Part shown: in pieces, positions 1-6,939 of the stretch
How positions within the stretch are numbered: the first letter of the stretch is position 1
How the letters are laid out: every line of letters starts with the position of its first letter
Origin: Dyadobacter alkalitolerans DSM 23607
GTDB taxonomy: Bacteria; Bacteroidota; Bacteroidia; Cytophagales; Spirosomataceae
DNA length: 36,006 bases
Assembly (NCBI RefSeq): GCF_000428845.1
Contig: NZ_AUAS01000023.1
Span: 1-36,006, forward strand
Direction: 5' to 3'
Position numbers and translations under genes: made by a program
The notes under the pieces: generated by a model
The model's input: the letters and a program-made list of their open reading frames with translations, nothing else
Databases searched by the model: none
Told to the model about the DNA's origin: nothing

Positions 1-252
1 TTCCAGCTTCCTGCTAGAATAGATGTTGCTCATATAGCCAAATACGAGCACTTTTAAGAGCATTTGGGGATGATAACTTGCAGGACCGGTGAGGTAGTAG
101 GCAGCATTGAGCGGCTCTAAATTAATCTTATTGATCACATCGTCTACCACACGCACAACATGCCCCTTGGGGATCAATTCTTCTAGACTGGGAGGGAGCA
201 GCATCAACTGCTGCTGGTGATAGGGCTTAAAATTAGGCTGGCGGCGACCCAT
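1..252 (-). CDS. IS1182-family transposase, N-terminal part (partial)
   Basis: Reading leftward from the ATG at 252-250, an open frame of 84 codons runs off the window edge. It begins MGRRQPNFKPYHQ and carries LLPPSLEELIPKGH, VVRVVDDVI and YHPQMLLKVLVFGY, followed by YSSRKLE. These match the DUF772-type N-terminal domain of IS1182/IS5-like transposases. The catalytic DDE domain would lie further left and is not visible. There is no frameshift or stop in the visible part, so the copy may be intact. The rightward neighbour is a terminator-like hairpin that would shield the gene from transcription entering from 375-1154. Confidence 0.85.
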   Translation of the reverse strand, partial: MGRRQPNFKPYHQQQLMLLPPSLEELIPKGHVVRVVDDVINKINLEPLNAAYYLTGPASYHPQMLLKVLVFGYMSNIYSSRKLE

Positions 253-317
253 TTTTTTCTGAATTGCTTATACCTAAAGATAATCAATTCAGAAAAACTT
301 TACAACCGATAAAAACG

Positions 318-345
318 AAAAAAGACTGCCTCTTTTGAGACAGCC
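318..345 (-). terminator. Rho-independent terminator, probably within the IS end
   Basis: On the minus strand a 9-bp stem (GGCUGUCUC / GAGGCAGUC, two G-U pairs, AAAA loop) is followed by six U (318-323). It lies 30 bp past the stop of the gene at 375-1154 and just ahead of the transposase gene. It pairs well only as minus-strand RNA; the plus-strand version has two A-C mismatches. This gives its direction. Confidence 0.7.
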
Positions 346-374
346 TCATTTTTTATGTGGTTACCTGGCAAACC

Positions 375-1154
375 TCAAAACTTCATGTTTAATGTTAGAT
401 GAGCAAATCCATTTACAGGATTGAATGCCGGGCTGATTTGAAATGTTATCGGTTCGTTTCTTCTGGTTAGTTCCCTTCTGACCCTGGTCGCTTTGGAGCC
501 ATTTTTGCCGCCTTTTACAAAACCCACAGTGCCAAATGTAACACCACCAGCAAAGCCGCCAATCATCATCCAAGCGCCTCTCATTGCTCTTTTTTCGTCC
601 TGGTAACTTTTGTAATTTCCATTTGCGTCTGTTGCGCTTACCACAATGCCGGTTCCTATTGCCGCTAAAATTACGCCTGCGGAAGTTCCTGCGATACCCA
701 GGATCATTCCATTCTTTGATTTGGTCTTATAATACTTGTATATAGCTCTAAGCCTATCCGGCGTCGCGGTTCGCAGTTCTTCCTGAAACCTTGCTTTTGG
801 AGAAACTGCTGTGGACGATGATGCTACCGGCGCAGATGCTTTTGGCGCTGCCGGAGCATAATAACCGGGCACTTCCAGCACTGCTTCGAATGTCTCAACC
901 TCACCATTACCATAATGGATGGATGCGATTTCACTCTTCCTAACTGAAAAAAGAGGGCCCTCGGGATCCGTTAATTTCTTATACTTCACAACATTATCAT
1001 CGACTTCCTGTATGAGGACTTCGAGTTTCGTGGCATTGCGGAGGGTGATAAGGTCGGCTTTGCGGGGCGTTTGGGCATGAGCGAAATAGGCGGCTAATAC
1101 CAAAAACAGAAAGAAGACCGATCTGATCTTCTTCCGGAGCATTGTGATTTTCAT
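375..1154 (-). CDS. Secreted/membrane protein of unknown function (paralog A)
   Basis: This 259-residue protein is not one I recognise. It has a signal peptide (basic start, hydrophobic core, cleavage after AHA at about residue 27). A short beta-rich domain follows (LITLRNATKLEVLIQEV to about residue 95), then a Pro/Ala/Ser linker (about 98-118), and two Gly/Ala-rich hydrophobic stretches (about 150-173 and 193-214) that could span a membrane. The C-terminus reads ISPAFNPVNGFAHLTLNMKF and ends in Phe, as many outer-membrane proteins do. The gene to its right (1214-1945) has the same plan, so the two look like a tandem duplication. The start at 1154 keeps the basic n-region; an ATG four codons in is an alternative. 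It is last in a minus-strand run and is followed by a terminator. Confidence 0.75.
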   Translation of the reverse strand: MKITMLRKKIRSVFFLFLVLAAYFAHAQTPRKADLITLRNATKLEVLIQEVDDNVVKYKKLTDPEGPLFSVRKSEIASIHYGNGEVETFEAVLEVPGYYAPAAPKASAPVASSSTAVSPKARFQEELRTATPDRLRAIYKYYKTKSKNGMILGIAGTSAGVILAAIGTGIVVSATDANGNYKSYQDEKRAMRGAWMMIGGFAGGVTFGTVGFVKGGKNGSKATRVRRELTRRNEPITFQISPAFNPVNGFAHLTLNMKF

Positions 1155-1179
1155 TCAGGAAGGATGTTATAATACGACA

Positions 1180-1204
1180 TTTAGTAACCATTAATGTTAC
1201 TAAA
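1180..1204. repeat. Inverted repeat between the two paralogs
   Basis: TTTAGTAAC (1180-1188) and GTTACTAAA (1196-1204) form a perfect 9-bp stem with a 7-nt loop, in the 59-bp gap between the stop of paralog B and the start of paralog A. No U-run follows on either strand, so it is not a standard terminator. It could attenuate or separate the two messages, or be a protein-binding site. Confidence 0.5.
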
Positions 1205-1213
1205 TAAAAGGTA

Positions 1214-1945
1214 TTAAAACGATAACCTCAATGATAATTGGCCTGACTTATTGAACGGGTCCAGATTAGGACTGATTGTTAAAATGCTCAACGACTGATT
1301 TCTGCGTAGCAATTCTGTTTTAACCTTCTCCGCCTTCTTACGATGGAATTTATAATTTCGAAAGCCGATAAGGCCGAGCCCTACACCCACTACCGGACCA
1401 GCAATGGCCAGTGAATTTCCGATAGTTTTATTGTCAGGACTGTTACCTGAACCCGCTATAATTACACCTGAAACCAGGGAAGCAGCAGCAAAAGACGTAA
1501 ATACAATGGCGCCCGTCTTTCCATCCATCGATCTGTCATGATGATAGCGATATTTGTCCCTGAGCTGATCTGAATTCGCCATCACAACACTTCTTTCGAA
1601 CTTATCTGTGGGTAGATTCGCCATATCGGCGTATTGTCCAACGCTATCCGGCGGGATATGGCCAACCAGCACAGAATCTCTGACGTTGATGATCTTACCG
1701 GTTTTGAGAATTACCCGTGCAACATGATCGAGGTAAATGTAACTTTTTGCACTATCAGCCGTTCCGAGATCGCGATAGTTGATCTTTTCATAACTCATTT
1801 GGGTAATCAGCGCCTGGATCTTCGAACTGTCGCGCTTGACGATAACGTCATTTTTTGAACTTTGCGCCCAGGATGAGCTTGAAATAATAAGACTTAAAAC
1901 AACGCCTAAGACCAGGCTTGGTTTGATAAATGTGTGTAAATGCAT
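1214..1945 (-). CDS. Secreted/membrane protein of unknown function (paralog B)
   Basis: This 243-residue protein shares its layout with the gene at 375-1154. It has a signal peptide ending near SSSWAQ (about residue 28), a beta-rich segment with VKRDSSKIQALITQM (compare LRNATKLEVLIQEV in paralog A), two Ala/Gly-rich hydrophobic segments at about 145-165 and 178-196, a basic stretch, and a tail beginning LLRRNQ and containing ISPNLDPFNKSGQLSLRLSF. The matching motifs (RRN..., ISP...P...G...L.L.F) occur in the same order in both proteins, which I read as duplication. It lies 73 bp downstream of the RluA-type gene on the same strand. No enzymatic motif is visible. The function is unknown. Confidence 0.75.
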   Translation of the reverse strand: MHLHTFIKPSLVLGVVLSLIISSSSWAQSSKNDVIVKRDSSKIQALITQMSYEKINYRDLGTADSAKSYIYLDHVARVILKTGKIINVRDSVLVGHIPPDSVGQYADMANLPTDKFERSVVMANSDQLRDKYRYHHDRSMDGKTGAIVFTSFAAASLVSGVIIAGSGNSPDNKTIGNSLAIAGPVVGVGLGLIGFRNYKFHRKKAEKVKTELLRRNQSLSILTISPNLDPFNKSGQLSLRLSF

Positions 1946-2018
1946 GATTTTAATATTAGGTTGAAATGGATTGTAAGCTACACAATCTTTCCAGACAACC
2001 CTTAAAAAACTATGCTAA

Positions 2019-2741
2019 CTATACGCCAAATTTATTGAGCTGCTTTACAAGTACCTCAAAATCTTTGGGATACGGCGCTTCCACCCGGATCGGCTCTCCA
2101 TTCATCAACGTAAACGACAATGCAAAGGCATGTAGCGCAACGCGCTGAATGAGAGGCTGTTCCTCTGTTTCTTTTTTCAGATTGAATTTTCTTTTCAAAC
2201 TCGAAAGAAAAATAGGTTCACCACCATATTGCGGGTCACAGACGATGGGCGCTTTCAGGCACGAAAGGTGAATTCGGATCTGGTGCATGCGCCCGGTGAT
2301 GGGGATGCATTCCACCAATGTGTATCCGCGATAAACTTTTAATGTATTAAAAATAGTTTCCGCAACTTTACCCTCGGCCCGGTCTATCTTAACAGCTGTT
2401 CCATTTTTTAGTGGTAAAATGGGTAAGAACACGGAAATGCTGTCGAGGTTGTGAATGCCGGTTGCAACAGCATGATAGCGTTTCGTTACTTCCCTATGCT
2501 CGAATTGCATGGCTAAATGCCGGTAAGCAGCGGGATTCTTGGCAAAAGCGAGCACGCCGGAAGTTTCTTTATCCAGCCTGTGCGCCGCTTGCAGCTCGGA
2601 GTTATATTCTTTGGCCAACCGCAGCACGCTTCCTCCCCTATCTGCCGTCCTTTCATCCAATGTCGCCAGATGCGGCGGCTTATTAACGAGTAAAAAGTCC
2701 TCGTCTTCAAACAATATCAGGTCCTTAAAATTGATCTTCAT
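2019..2741 (-). CDS. RluA-family RNA pseudouridine synthase (no S4 domain)
   Basis: A 240-residue enzyme that would isomerise uridine to pseudouridine in rRNA or tRNA. The catalytic motif HRLDKETSG is at residues 54-62, with Asp57 the expected nucleophile. VNKPPHLATLDE comes before it. The RluA C-terminal signature GRMHQIRIHLSCLKAPIVCDPQYGG is present (given here for family recognition, about residues 150-175). There is no N-terminal S4 domain, so the protein is a compact catalytic core. The target uridine cannot be told from sequence. A second, different RluA-type gene lies at 17883-18614. A possible own promoter is at 2826-2833, and a long-loop inverted repeat is at 2760-2799. Confidence 0.9.
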   Translation of the reverse strand: MKINFKDLILFEDEDFLLVNKPPHLATLDERTADRGGSVLRLAKEYNSELQAAHRLDKETSGVLAFAKNPAAYRHLAMQFEHREVTKRYHAVATGIHNLDSISVFLPILPLKNGTAVKIDRAEGKVAETIFNTLKVYRGYTLVECIPITGRMHQIRIHLSCLKAPIVCDPQYGGEPIFLSSLKRKFNLKKETEEQPLIQRVALHAFALSFTLMNGEPIRVEAPYPKDFEVLVKQLNKFGV

Positions 2742-2759
2742 AAATCTTCAAATAAAAAT

Positions 2760-2799
2760 AATCCGGAAAAACGACCACGAACGGTAATTCTTCCGGATT
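2760..2799. repeat. 9-bp inverted repeat, long loop
   Basis: AATCCGGAA (2760-2768) and TTCCGGATT (2791-2799) are perfect inverted repeats separated by 22 nt, between the ABC ATPase gene and the pseudouridine synthase gene. On the minus strand the second arm is followed by a T-rich tract, so a weak terminator or leader structure is possible. Confidence 0.4.
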
Positions 2800-2825
2800 G
2801 GCTCAATTTGCGAGCGTTTCTAATA

Positions 2826-2833
2826 CAAAGGTA
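2826..2833 (-). promoter_or_regulatory. Possible -7 element (TACCTTTG) for the pseudouridine synthase
   Basis: The minus strand reads TACCTTTG, a full match to the Bacteroidota TAnnTTTG element, about 85 bp upstream of the start at 2741. No clear TTG is found about 20 bp further upstream, so only half of the promoter is supported. Confidence 0.4.
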
Positions 2834-2868
2834 ATTAATATTGAATTTAATATAAGCCGAAAATCGAT

Positions 2869-3579
2869 CTAAACCAAAGCGCTAACCTTCGTTGGGTTGG
2901 GGTTGATGGTGTCGGATTCGACGAGGCCGTCGCGGAGGCGGACGATGCGGTGGGCGTAATGGGCGATGTCCTCTTCGTGAGTAACCATTACGATCGTGTT
3001 GCCTTTGCTGTATAACTGGTCGAAAAGATCCATGATTTCGTAGGATGTTTTGGAGTCCAAATTTCCCGTAGGCTCATCGGCTAGCAGGATGCTGGGATCA
3101 TTCACAAGCGCCCGTGCAATCGCAACACGCTGACGCTGTCCACCTGAAAGTTCGTTCGGCTTGTGCCCTGCACGGTTTTCAAGGCCTACATTTTTAAGCG
3201 ATAACATTGCTTTTTCTGTCCGATCTGATTTACTTAATCCTGCATAAATGAGAGGCAAAGCAACATTATCGAGCGAGGACATCCTAGGCAAAAGGTTAAA
3301 TGTCTGAAAAACGAACCCGATTTCTTTGTTACGGATTTCAGCCAGTTCACTTTCCGTCATGTCACTTACATCTTTGTTATTAAGGATGTAACGACCTGTC
3401 GTAGGCGTGTCCAGGCAGCCGATAATGTTCATTAATGTGGATTTTCCCGAACCGGAAGGCCCCATAAAAGCCACATATTCCCCCTTATTAACAGAAATCG
3501 TGACCGATTTTAAAGCCTGGATCACCTCACTCCCCATCACATAACGTTTCGAAATTTCAGTGGTCTCAATGATTCTCAT
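2869..3579 (-). CDS. ABC transporter ATP-binding protein, LolD/MacB type
   Basis: A 236-residue nucleotide-binding subunit. Walker A GPSGSGKS is at 40-47, the Q-loop glutamine at about 92, the signature LSGGQRQRVAIARAL from 144, Walker B ILLADEPTGNLD from 164, and the switch histidine at 201 (VTHEED). The GNLD after Walker B and the overall pattern place it in the LolD/MacB/FtsE-like group, which works with FtsX-like permeases on lipoproteins, antimicrobial peptides or cell-division signalling. No permease gene is adjacent, so the partner must be encoded elsewhere. The gene to its right (3616-4068) ends 36 bp upstream on the same strand. The short C-terminal tail (residues 222-236) is not conserved. 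Confidence 0.9.
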   Translation of the reverse strand: MRIIETTEISKRYVMGSEVIQALKSVTISVNKGEYVAFMGPSGSGKSTLMNIIGCLDTPTTGRYILNNKDVSDMTESELAEIRNKEIGFVFQTFNLLPRMSSLDNVALPLIYAGLSKSDRTEKAMLSLKNVGLENRAGHKPNELSGGQRQRVAIARALVNDPSILLADEPTGNLDSKTSYEIMDLFDQLYSKGNTIVMVTHEEDIAHYAHRIVRLRDGLVESDTINPNPTKVSALV

Positions 3580-3615
3580 GTGATGGTTTTTCAGAATTGG
3601 GATAAATATTTGAAT

Positions 3616-4068
3616 TTAAGCCGCGGACATGATGGTCCGCAAATGGCTGCTCACATACAAAGCGGCGAGAATTACGGCTGGCGAAACCGACTCATTATCA
3701 ACAGTGCCTTCATCTTTCCAGAAGCTGGTTAATGTAAATTCCGTAGCATCCTCGGCAGTTTTTACAATCCATTTTCTTCTGGTCCAGGACTCATATTTCC
3801 AGTTATACAGCTCATCCTCGTAGGTAATCGTGGCGGAACCGTTCCAAAGATTGTATTTGATCTCGCCAAGCACCTCCGCACCGTCTATATCCAGAATTTT
3901 GGTGACTGTGTTGAGGAAGCCTTCGTTTTTGAATCTGAGCAAATAGCCATTTAATTCACCGTAGCCAGTGCTTTTCCAGAAATTTGTCTTTAATAACCCC
4001 ACAATCAGCTTGCCTCGAAAGATCCGGCATTCGGTTCCGCTGATGTTGGATTTCCAGGATAAAGACAT
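3616..4068 (-). CDS. Small beta-rich protein, possibly LURP/tubby-like
   Basis: A 150-residue protein with no signal peptide that I do not recognise with certainty. It is rich in beta strands and Trp/Tyr (FWKSTGYGELNG, GEIKYNLWNGSATITY, YNWKYESWTRRKWIV) and ends with a single hydrophobic helix (SPAVILAALYVSSHLRTI, about residues 128-145). A barrel of strands closed by a C-terminal hydrophobic helix is the plan of LURP-one/tubby/scramblase-like proteins, so that fold is my guess, not a call. It lies between the TPR membrane protein and the ABC ATPase with 36-bp gaps on both sides, so it is probably co-transcribed with them. Confidence 0.7.
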   Translation of the reverse strand: MSLSWKSNISGTECRIFRGKLIVGLLKTNFWKSTGYGELNGYLLRFKNEGFLNTVTKILDIDGAEVLGEIKYNLWNGSATITYEDELYNWKYESWTRRKWIVKTAEDATEFTLTSFWKDEGTVDNESVSPAVILAALYVSSHLRTIMSAA

Positions 4069-4104
4069 GTTGATGAAGTATAATGATTTCCCTAAAATAT
4101 TAAA

Positions 4105-6768
4105 TCACTGAAATTCCGCCCGTTGTTTTTCGATAAGTGCCCGCATAGGCTGATAGCGAGTCATAAATTGCTGATAATCGGCGGGCAATGCATATTGCCT
4201 CACTTTTTCCTCACCCTCATTGCCCTGGCCTATCAAACCCTGTTCCAGACTTAAATACGCATATTGCTCCCAAAGTTGTGGCGCATATTCATTATATCGC
4301 AATGCATCCAGCACCAGTTTGTAAGCTTTTGCAGTCTGCTTTTTCTGGCGGTAATGTGCCGAAGCCGATGAAACAACGCGTTCGTCAAAAGGATTGACCT
4401 GCACCGCATTATTAAAATTCTTGTCCGAAGGCGATTTTTGGGCAACTTGAAACAATGAATCCGAAAGCGATTTTGGCTTAACACCCGATAACAATGTTTG
4501 TTTCAATTTTTCAATCGCAGCACTTTGTTCTTTGTCCTGAATTTTATCCAAAAGAATTACGGCAACCTCTTTTTTGTCTGACAAGGCGTTCGCAACAGCC
4601 ATGCCAATGGTCCCTTCAACGCCTTCAACTACGGATAATGTTTCAATTGCCTTGTCGTAAAGGCCGAGCTGTAAAAGCCAGTGTCCTAAGATCTTATGAT
4701 ATAAATCGCTTTGTTCGCCGTCTTCGTCTGCCCAGCCTGTTAATGTCTCCAATGCTTTGAGTTTGTCGCCGCTATAAAATTGGGAATACAAAGCGGCAAG
4801 GCTTAAATCCTGGGACAGAACAGGGTTTTTCGCTGCCAGGTCAGGCAACAATCTGGCGGGCATACGGTCCTGCTTTGCCTGATTCACCGCGTAATTCAAT
4901 AAATAAGCAAAAGATGAAACGCTCAGCAACGAATCCGCCGGAACTGCATTTTTGTTGAATGTTTCCTTTGAAAAATTTTGCCTCAGATTCTGCACAGCGA
5001 GCCAGTTTGCCTGCCACGAAAGATAATCGCGCTTTTCACTCGCCGAGGCAAGGGAATCCAGCAAGCCGGAATCTGTGTTTTTTGCAAGAATAGCGAGCAG
5101 ATTGGTTGCCGGAATCTCAGCTCGTTTAGTCGTTTCCTCTGCTTTTGCAAGATAATAGTAAGCTGAATCAGCAACATTGGTTTTATAATAAAGCATACCC
5201 AGGTTATTCAGCAGCTCACCGCTTTTTGGAAATGTCCTGATGCCTTCCTGCAAACTATAAACCGCATCAAAAAACAAATTTTCCTGCACCAGAATGCCCG
5301 TTAACCCCGAATAAGCCTGGGGTGAAGGATTTTTGAGCAATGACTGTCTGAAATAAAAAGCCGCCGCATTCCGGTCGCCCTGCCGCAATGCAAGGGAGGC
5401 CAAGGCGTAATTGGATTTATGGTTTTGGAATTCCTGCTGAACTGCGAGCTTATAATATTGCTCAGAAAGTGTAAACTCCTCCGTTTTGGCATGCAAATCG
5501 CCTAATCCATTGAAATAACCTGCAATTGCCTGGTTAACCGGCAGCAATCTTTGAATAGAAAACAGAACGATCAGGATCGTGAAACCAAACAAACGCGTTT
5601 GAGTGAGCCCAAATCGCATTGGCTTGTAAAGCACTTTGTAGACGGCCAGTTTTTGCTGAAAAAGGGGATAAAAATTGATCAGCACATAAAACAAAAAGAG
5701 CACGCTCATTGCAAGCTGACCCTGCACAACTACATCTTCCAATGTCTCTAAAACCGGATCATTAGCCGTCGCCGACATGTAGCCTGCAAACGAAACCGCA
5801 ATGATAAACATGCCTATATAAAGCCAGAAACCCGTGCTGCGGAACGGAATAATGCCATCCGTAGAATCGGCGCGACGCCGGAAACCCCAAATTCCCAGAA
5901 TCCCGGAAGCCAATGCCAGAAACGCCGGGCGGATTAATGTCACATCCCAATCAATTTGTTTCGTATTTCGCAGATATAGCAAAAGCAGCAATGTCAGATA
6001 CAGAATGCTGATCACTAGGAAGTTAACCAACCCGGATTTTCCTTTTGAAACAGAACCGCTCGTGCTGAGCCACACTAATCCCGCAATGATTTCAGTGGCA
6101 GAAACAAGCAAAAAGAGAATGGTAATGAGCAGCCAGAAAGGAAATGAGTAAGAAGCTGCAGTTAAAGCGGGAAATGGTGTTTTAGCTAAAAAAACAATAA
6201 GAACTGTAAGAAGAACAGTCACCACTCCCACACCTAAAATCCGCCTTCCAATGCCAAAATCCGGCCTAAATGCATGGAAATAGTAGGTTACGCCGCCATA
6301 TAAGATTACAGCGATCATAAAAAGCGCCCGGTTGGCATCCCCGAACGCGCCTAATGTTTCCAGTCTTGAAAATGCCAGAAACAGGATAAATACAATGGTG
6401 CCGGCCAGATACCAAAACCGCGACATGGTCGTCAGAGCAGCCAGGAGAATTGTTAATCCAATCAAAGAAAAAATCCAAAACAGCGCAACAGACAAAAAAT
6501 CCGTTTCCATAATCGAAGCCATGAAGCTCTCCGTCACCAAATGCGAAGGCGTCGAGATCCCATATTGCCACTCCCCGATCTGCAGCACATCCACAACCGC
6601 AGTCGTCTCGGAAAGCTCGCTCACCACATTCCACCGGATCACATTCCCCAGCGGATCAATGCTCTTAACCGCAAAAAACACAAGCGCCAAAACCAAAACC
6701 AGGAAAGCCCCCACCGTCATCCTCCGCTCCGACGGCGACCAAACCTTCCAGAAAAAAAACTCCTTCAT
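4105..6768 (-). CDS. Polytopic membrane protein with C-terminal TPR domain
   Basis: An 887-residue protein in two halves. Residues 1 to about 420 hold about ten or more hydrophobic membrane segments, the first at about 17-34. A segment near residues 36-85 between the first two spans is probably a periplasmic loop. From about 430 on it is soluble and helical with TPR-like repeats (SEQYYKLAVQQEFQNHKSN, AAAFYFRQSLLKNPSPQAY, ELLNNLGMLYYKTNVADSA). Such combinations scaffold membrane complexes, but no catalytic motif is visible and I do not know a named family. The start codon at 6768 follows the AT-rich region shared with the divergent atpD promoter. It heads a run of minus-strand genes. Confidence 0.85.
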   Translation of the reverse strand: MKEFFFWKVWSPSERRMTVGAFLVLVLALVFFAVKSIDPLGNVIRWNVVSELSETTAVVDVLQIGEWQYGISTPSHLVTESFMASIMETDFLSVALFWIFSLIGLTILLAALTTMSRFWYLAGTIVFILFLAFSRLETLGAFGDANRALFMIAVILYGGVTYYFHAFRPDFGIGRRILGVGVVTVLLTVLIVFLAKTPFPALTAASYSFPFWLLITILFLLVSATEIIAGLVWLSTSGSVSKGKSGLVNFLVISILYLTLLLLLYLRNTKQIDWDVTLIRPAFLALASGILGIWGFRRRADSTDGIIPFRSTGFWLYIGMFIIAVSFAGYMSATANDPVLETLEDVVVQGQLAMSVLFLFYVLINFYPLFQQKLAVYKVLYKPMRFGLTQTRLFGFTILIVLFSIQRLLPVNQAIAGYFNGLGDLHAKTEEFTLSEQYYKLAVQQEFQNHKSNYALASLALRQGDRNAAAFYFRQSLLKNPSPQAYSGLTGILVQENLFFDAVYSLQEGIRTFPKSGELLNNLGMLYYKTNVADSAYYYLAKAEETTKRAEIPATNLLAILAKNTDSGLLDSLASASEKRDYLSWQANWLAVQNLRQNFSKETFNKNAVPADSLLSVSSFAYLLNYAVNQAKQDRMPARLLPDLAAKNPVLSQDLSLAALYSQFYSGDKLKALETLTGWADEDGEQSDLYHKILGHWLLQLGLYDKAIETLSVVEGVEGTIGMAVANALSDKKEVAVILLDKIQDKEQSAAIEKLKQTLLSGVKPKSLSDSLFQVAQKSPSDKNFNNAVQVNPFDERVVSSASAHYRQKKQTAKAYKLVLDALRYNEYAPQLWEQYAYLSLEQGLIGQGNEGEEKVRQYALPADYQQFMTRYQPMRALIEKQRAEFQ

Positions 6769-6866
6769 ATATTTTATTTGAACCGTTTCACGGAATTTTA
6801 ACTAAAAGATTTTGCTAAAACGGACTGATTTTCTAAAAAATATCCAATAAATCAATAATTCCACTC

Positions 6867-6897
6867 TTGGTACTGACCAAATTATCTCCTACTTTTG
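6867..6897 (+). promoter_or_regulatory. Promoter of atpDC
   Basis: TTG (6867-6869), a 20-bp spacer and TACTTTTG (6890-6897) match the Bacteroidota housekeeping promoter exactly. Transcription should begin near 6904, giving a leader of about 36 nt before the ATG at 6940. It also rules out the upstream in-frame ATG at 6895, which lies inside the -7 element. Confidence 0.8.
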
Positions 6898-6939
6898 CGG
6901 TCTGAAAAAAACCTCATTGGAGATAATCAAAATTATATA

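Larger units (their letters stand above)
1..348 (-). mobile_element. IS1182-type insertion sequence, 5' end only
   Basis: The left edge holds the first 84 codons of a transposase, read leftward, plus its upstream non-coding end. The probable element end is the inverted-repeat sequence at about 324-348 on the minus strand (GAGGCTGTCTC, AAAA, GAGGCAGTC), about 70-95 bp upstream of the transposase start. That is a usual distance for an IS end, but the exact border and target duplication cannot be set because the other end lies outside the window. Confidence 0.6.

Noticed and set aside
6895..6939. Longer N-terminus of atpD
   Set aside because: The upstream ATG lies in the -7 element of the promoter and adds residues unlike other beta subunits.
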